A DNA stretch of 64,000 nt from positions 153,501 through 217,500 of the forward strand of contig NZ_AIDW01000006.1 in assembly GCF_000251145.1 (NCBI RefSeq), read 5' to 3'. Shown here piece after piece: positions 61,931 to 64,000 of the stretch (positions within the stretch are counted from its first letter, which is position 1; every line of letters starts with the position of its first letter). The DNA comes from Sphingomonas sp. PAMC 26621 (GTDB lineage Bacteria > Pseudomonadota > Alphaproteobacteria > Sphingomonadales > Sphingomonadaceae). A program made the position numbers and the translations under genes. The notes beneath the pieces are model-generated. The model was not told where the DNA came from and made no database searches. It worked only from the letters and a program-made list of their open reading frames with translations.

Positions 61931-63010
61931 ATGAAACCGCGACCAGCTCAGCACCCGGCGAAAGCCGCGACGATCCGCGATGTCGCCGCGGCAGCGGGGG
62001 TGTCCGCAATGACCGTCTCGCGCGTGGTCAACAAGGAAGCGACGGTCCGCCCCGGCACCCGCGATCGGGTCGTGGCGGCGATCGAACGGCTCAACTATTC
62101 GCCGAATCTCGCCGCGCGCATTCTAACCGGCGCGCAGCAGATCCGGATCGGACTGTTGTTCACCAACCCCAGTACGAATTATCTCAGCGCGCTGCTGGTG
62201 GGTGGTCTCGATATGGCGAGCCAGTTGAACGTCCAGATGATCGTCCAGAAATGCCAGCCCGACGATCACGCGATCGCGGTGGCACGACAGTTGATCGAAG
62301 GCGGGATCGATGGCCTGATGCTGCCGTCGCCGCTTTGCGATTCTGCCGAGCTGATCGCCGCCATCGTCGGCGAGGGCGTCCCCGCGCTCGCCATCGGCAG
62401 TGGCACGCCGTCGCCCGATCTGCTCGCGGTCAGCATCGACGAATTTGCCGCAGCGCGGACGATGACACAGCATATCCTGTCGCTCGGGCATCGCCGGATC
62501 GGTTTTGTCGTGGGCGATCCGAACCACAGCGAAAGCATCCGGCGGCTTGACGGCTATCGCATGGCGTTGCGCGAGGCTGGGCTGGTGGTGAACGAAAGGT
62601 ACGTGGCGCAGGGGCAGTTCACGTACCGCTCGGGACTGGATGCCGCGGAAGAATTGCTCAGCCTTGCCGATCCGCCGTCGGCAATATTCGCGAGCAACGA
62701 CGACATGGCAGCGGCGATCGTGAGTGTTGCGCATCGGAAGTTGCTCGCCGTTCCAGCCGATCTTACCGTCTGCGGGTTTGACGACACCACCCTCGCAACC
62801 GCGATCTGGCCCGAACTCACGACGATCCGGCAGCCGATTGCCGAGATGGCGCGGGCAGGGGTCGAGTTGCTAAGCGCCGAAATCCGCTCGCGCCGCGCCG
62901 GGAACGCATTTTCGGCGCAGCATGCCGTCCTCGGCCACGCGCTGGTTCGCCGCCAATCCGACGGCATATGGTCGGATCGGCACGAAGCCGCTGCGGTGGA
63001 GGCGGACTGA
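61931..63010 (+). CDS. LacI-family regulator of the second glycan locus
   Basis: A 359-residue repressor: helix-turn-helix TIRDVAAAAGVSAMTVSRVV, hinge NYSPNLAARILTGAQQIRIG, effector domain with DGLMLPSPLCDSAELIA, SIDEFAAARTMTQHILSLGH, IFASNDDMAAAIV and CGFDDTTLATAIWPELTTI. Divergent from GH10 and followed by a POT-family transporter. Related ACCG-centred sites before GH10, the TonB receptor, the deacetylase and (weakly) GH5 suggest it controls the whole 46-64 kb locus. Its effector is likely an oligosaccharide such as xylobiose; that is inference. Confidence 0.93.
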   Translation: MKPRPAQHPAKAATIRDVAAAAGVSAMTVSRVVNKEATVRPGTRDRVVAAIERLNYSPNLAARILTGAQQIRIGLLFTNPSTNYLSALLVGGLDMASQLNVQMIVQKCQPDDHAIAVARQLIEGGIDGLMLPSPLCDSAELIAAIVGEGVPALAIGSGTPSPDLLAVSIDEFAAARTMTQHILSLGHRRIGFVVGDPNHSESIRRLDGYRMALREAGLVVNERYVAQGQFTYRSGLDAAEELLSLADPPSAIFASNDDMAAAIVSVAHRKLLAVPADLTVCGFDDTTLATAIWPELTTIRQPIAEMARAGVELLSAEIRSRRAGNAFSAQHAVLGHALVRRQSDGIWSDRHEAAAVEAD

Positions 63011-63028
63011 CGGTCCGGCTCGGGCGTC

Positions 63029-63054
63029 GCGCCTGCGATCGTGATCGCAGGCGC
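63029..63054. terminator. Terminator-like hairpin after the second lacI gene
   Basis: GCGCCTGCGATC (63029-63040) and GATCGCAGGCGC (63043-63054) form a perfect 12-bp stem with a two-base loop, 19 bases after the lacI stop. No T-tract follows, so it may be a rho-assisted stop or simply a structured spacer before the transporter gene at 63188. Confidence 0.6.
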
Positions 63055-63187
63055 CGACCGCCTCGGGCCGACCCACGCCGGTTGCGTGAGGCAACCGCGG
63101 GTTGGGATCCAAGAACCTGCAAGATGGTCGTCCGCCCCGCAATCTTGTCGAGACAGCCGCGCGCTTGGCTCCTATCGTCGGTGACCG

Positions 63188-64000
63188 ATGGCTACCAACG
63201 TCGCAGTGCCGGCCCGCTGGCGGAGCATTCTGGATCACCCTCGCGGCCTGTACGTGCTGGCCGCGACCGAGCTGTGGGAGCGGATTTCCTACCACGGCAT
63301 GCAGGCGCTGCTGGTTTTGTACATGGTCGAGCAGTTGCTCCTGCCCGGGCATATCGAGCAGATTGCCGGGTTCGACCGTTACCGCGCGATTGTCGAGGGG
63401 ATCACCGGCCCACTTTCCACGCAGGCGCTCGCAGCGCAGACGTTCGGGCTCTACACCGGGCTGATCTACTTCACCCCCGTCATCGGGGGCGCGATCGGCG
63501 ACCGTATCACGGGGCGGCGTGGCGCGGTCGCGGCGGGGGCGCTGCTGATGACTGCGGGGCACTTCTCGCTTGCGTTCGATCGCTCCTTTCTGCTCGCATT
63601 GTTGCTGCTGATCCTCGGCGCGGGCTTGCTGCGCGGCAATCTGTCGGCGCAGATCAAGGCGCTGTACGCCGATGGTGATCGACGCGAGGCGGACGCGTTC
63701 CAGATTTATTACGTCGGCATCAATCTTGGCGCGTTCATCGCGCCGATCCTGACGGGTGCGCTGGCGGCGACCTATGGCTGGCACACCGGGTTCGCCTTCG
63801 CGGGGTTCGGAATGCTCGTCGGTCTTGCCGTGTATCTTGCCGGCGCGCGCTATCTCCCGGGCGATCCGGATCGGCGCGTGCGGGCACGGCGGGAGGCGCT
63901 GACCGCGGACGAGCGTCTGCGGATACGCTGGCTGGTCGCATTGCTGCCGCTTTGCGTCGGCTTCTGGATTGCGCAGTCACAGGTGTGGAATGTCTATAAC
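63188..64000 (+). CDS. POT/PTR-family peptide-type proton symporter, 5-prime part
   Basis: 271 codons from ATG 63188, open to the window edge with no stop. The first helix region has TELWERISYHGMQALLVLYM, the E-x-x-E-R signature of proton-coupled oligopeptide transporters; IYFTPVIGGAIGDRITGRRG is the conserved MFS loop 2-3, and QIYYVGINLGAFIAPILTGA matches the second POT motif (FYxxINxGSL). Family members usually carry di- and tripeptides; POT genes inside glycan loci are common in related bacteria and their substrate there is unproven. Confidence 0.9.
   Translation, partial: MATNVAVPARWRSILDHPRGLYVLAATELWERISYHGMQALLVLYMVEQLLLPGHIEQIAGFDRYRAIVEGITGPLSTQALAAQTFGLYTGLIYFTPVIGGAIGDRITGRRGAVAAGALLMTAGHFSLAFDRSFLLALLLLILGAGLLRGNLSAQIKALYADGDRREADAFQIYYVGINLGAFIAPILTGALAATYGWHTGFAFAGFGMLVGLAVYLAGARYLPGDPDRRVRARREALTADERLRIRWLVALLPLCVGFWIAQSQVWNVYN

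Overview
The window looks like the chromosome of a Sphingomonas-type alphaproteobacterium (Sphingomonadaceae). It is GC-rich, with a proA-nadD-rsfS-rlmH-EnvC-ctpA block, coq7, many TonB-dependent receptors, and carbohydrate loci built from LacI regulators, glycoside hydrolases, tryptophan-halogenase-like flavoproteins and JmjC/cupin-like proteins. This assignment rests on gene content and order; no database search was possible.

Layout. 1-6300: the end of proA, a ParD/ParE-type toxin-antitoxin remnant wedged against nadD, then rsfS, rlmH (frameshifted), an EnvC-like LytM protein, ctpA, dsbB, coq7 and a small secreted protein. 6300-9930: a polytopic membrane protein, a CsaA-like tRNA-binding protein overlapping a GST, and a small exported protein between two 98-bp palindromic repeats. 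9986-16717 (minus strand): the glutamate synthase operon gltD-gltB with a MntA/HepT-like (MNT/HEPN) pair inserted between the two subunits, every junction a 4-bp stop/start overlap. 16877-18672: uppP (frameshifted) and an NDUFA9-like reductase. 18770-20376: tRNA-Leu(CAG), then a DNA/RNA non-specific endonuclease toxin with an overlapping immunity gene. 20580-24969: a metallo-beta-lactamase-fold hydrolase divergent from a LysR regulator, a PhzF-like gene with an internal amber codon, an IS3-family remnant and an RMD1/DUF155 protein.

25189-37589 is the first glycan locus: LacI, an Oar-type TonB receptor (amber-interrupted), a GH144-like enzyme and a 1023-residue multidomain protein on the minus strand, divergent from a GH3 beta-glucosidase across one perfect 20-bp LacI-type palindrome, with a GPH sugar/cation symporter behind it. 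I infer use of a beta-glucan, plausibly beta-1,2-linked. 38038-45884: an M28 peptidase, a coupled operon of universal stress protein, P-type ATPase and AI-2E-family protein, and a cyclophilin.

46025-64000 is a second, larger locus: GH9, GH5 and a NodB-type deacetylase; two JmjC/cupin-like proteins; three halogenase-like flavoproteins in tandem (the middle one degenerate); a 1162-residue TonB receptor; a GH10 xylanase; a second LacI regulator; and a POT-family transporter running off the end. Related TG-n-TACCGGTA-n-CA sites precede several of its units, so it is probably one regulon for beta-1,4-glucan/xylan use.

Six coding sequences are interrupted. Four (parE, rlmH, uppP, endonuclease toxin) each need exactly one extra base, and two (TonB receptor, PhzF) carry an in-frame TAG. 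The one-base pattern fits contracted short homopolymers, so sequencing error must be excluded before calling them pseudogenes.
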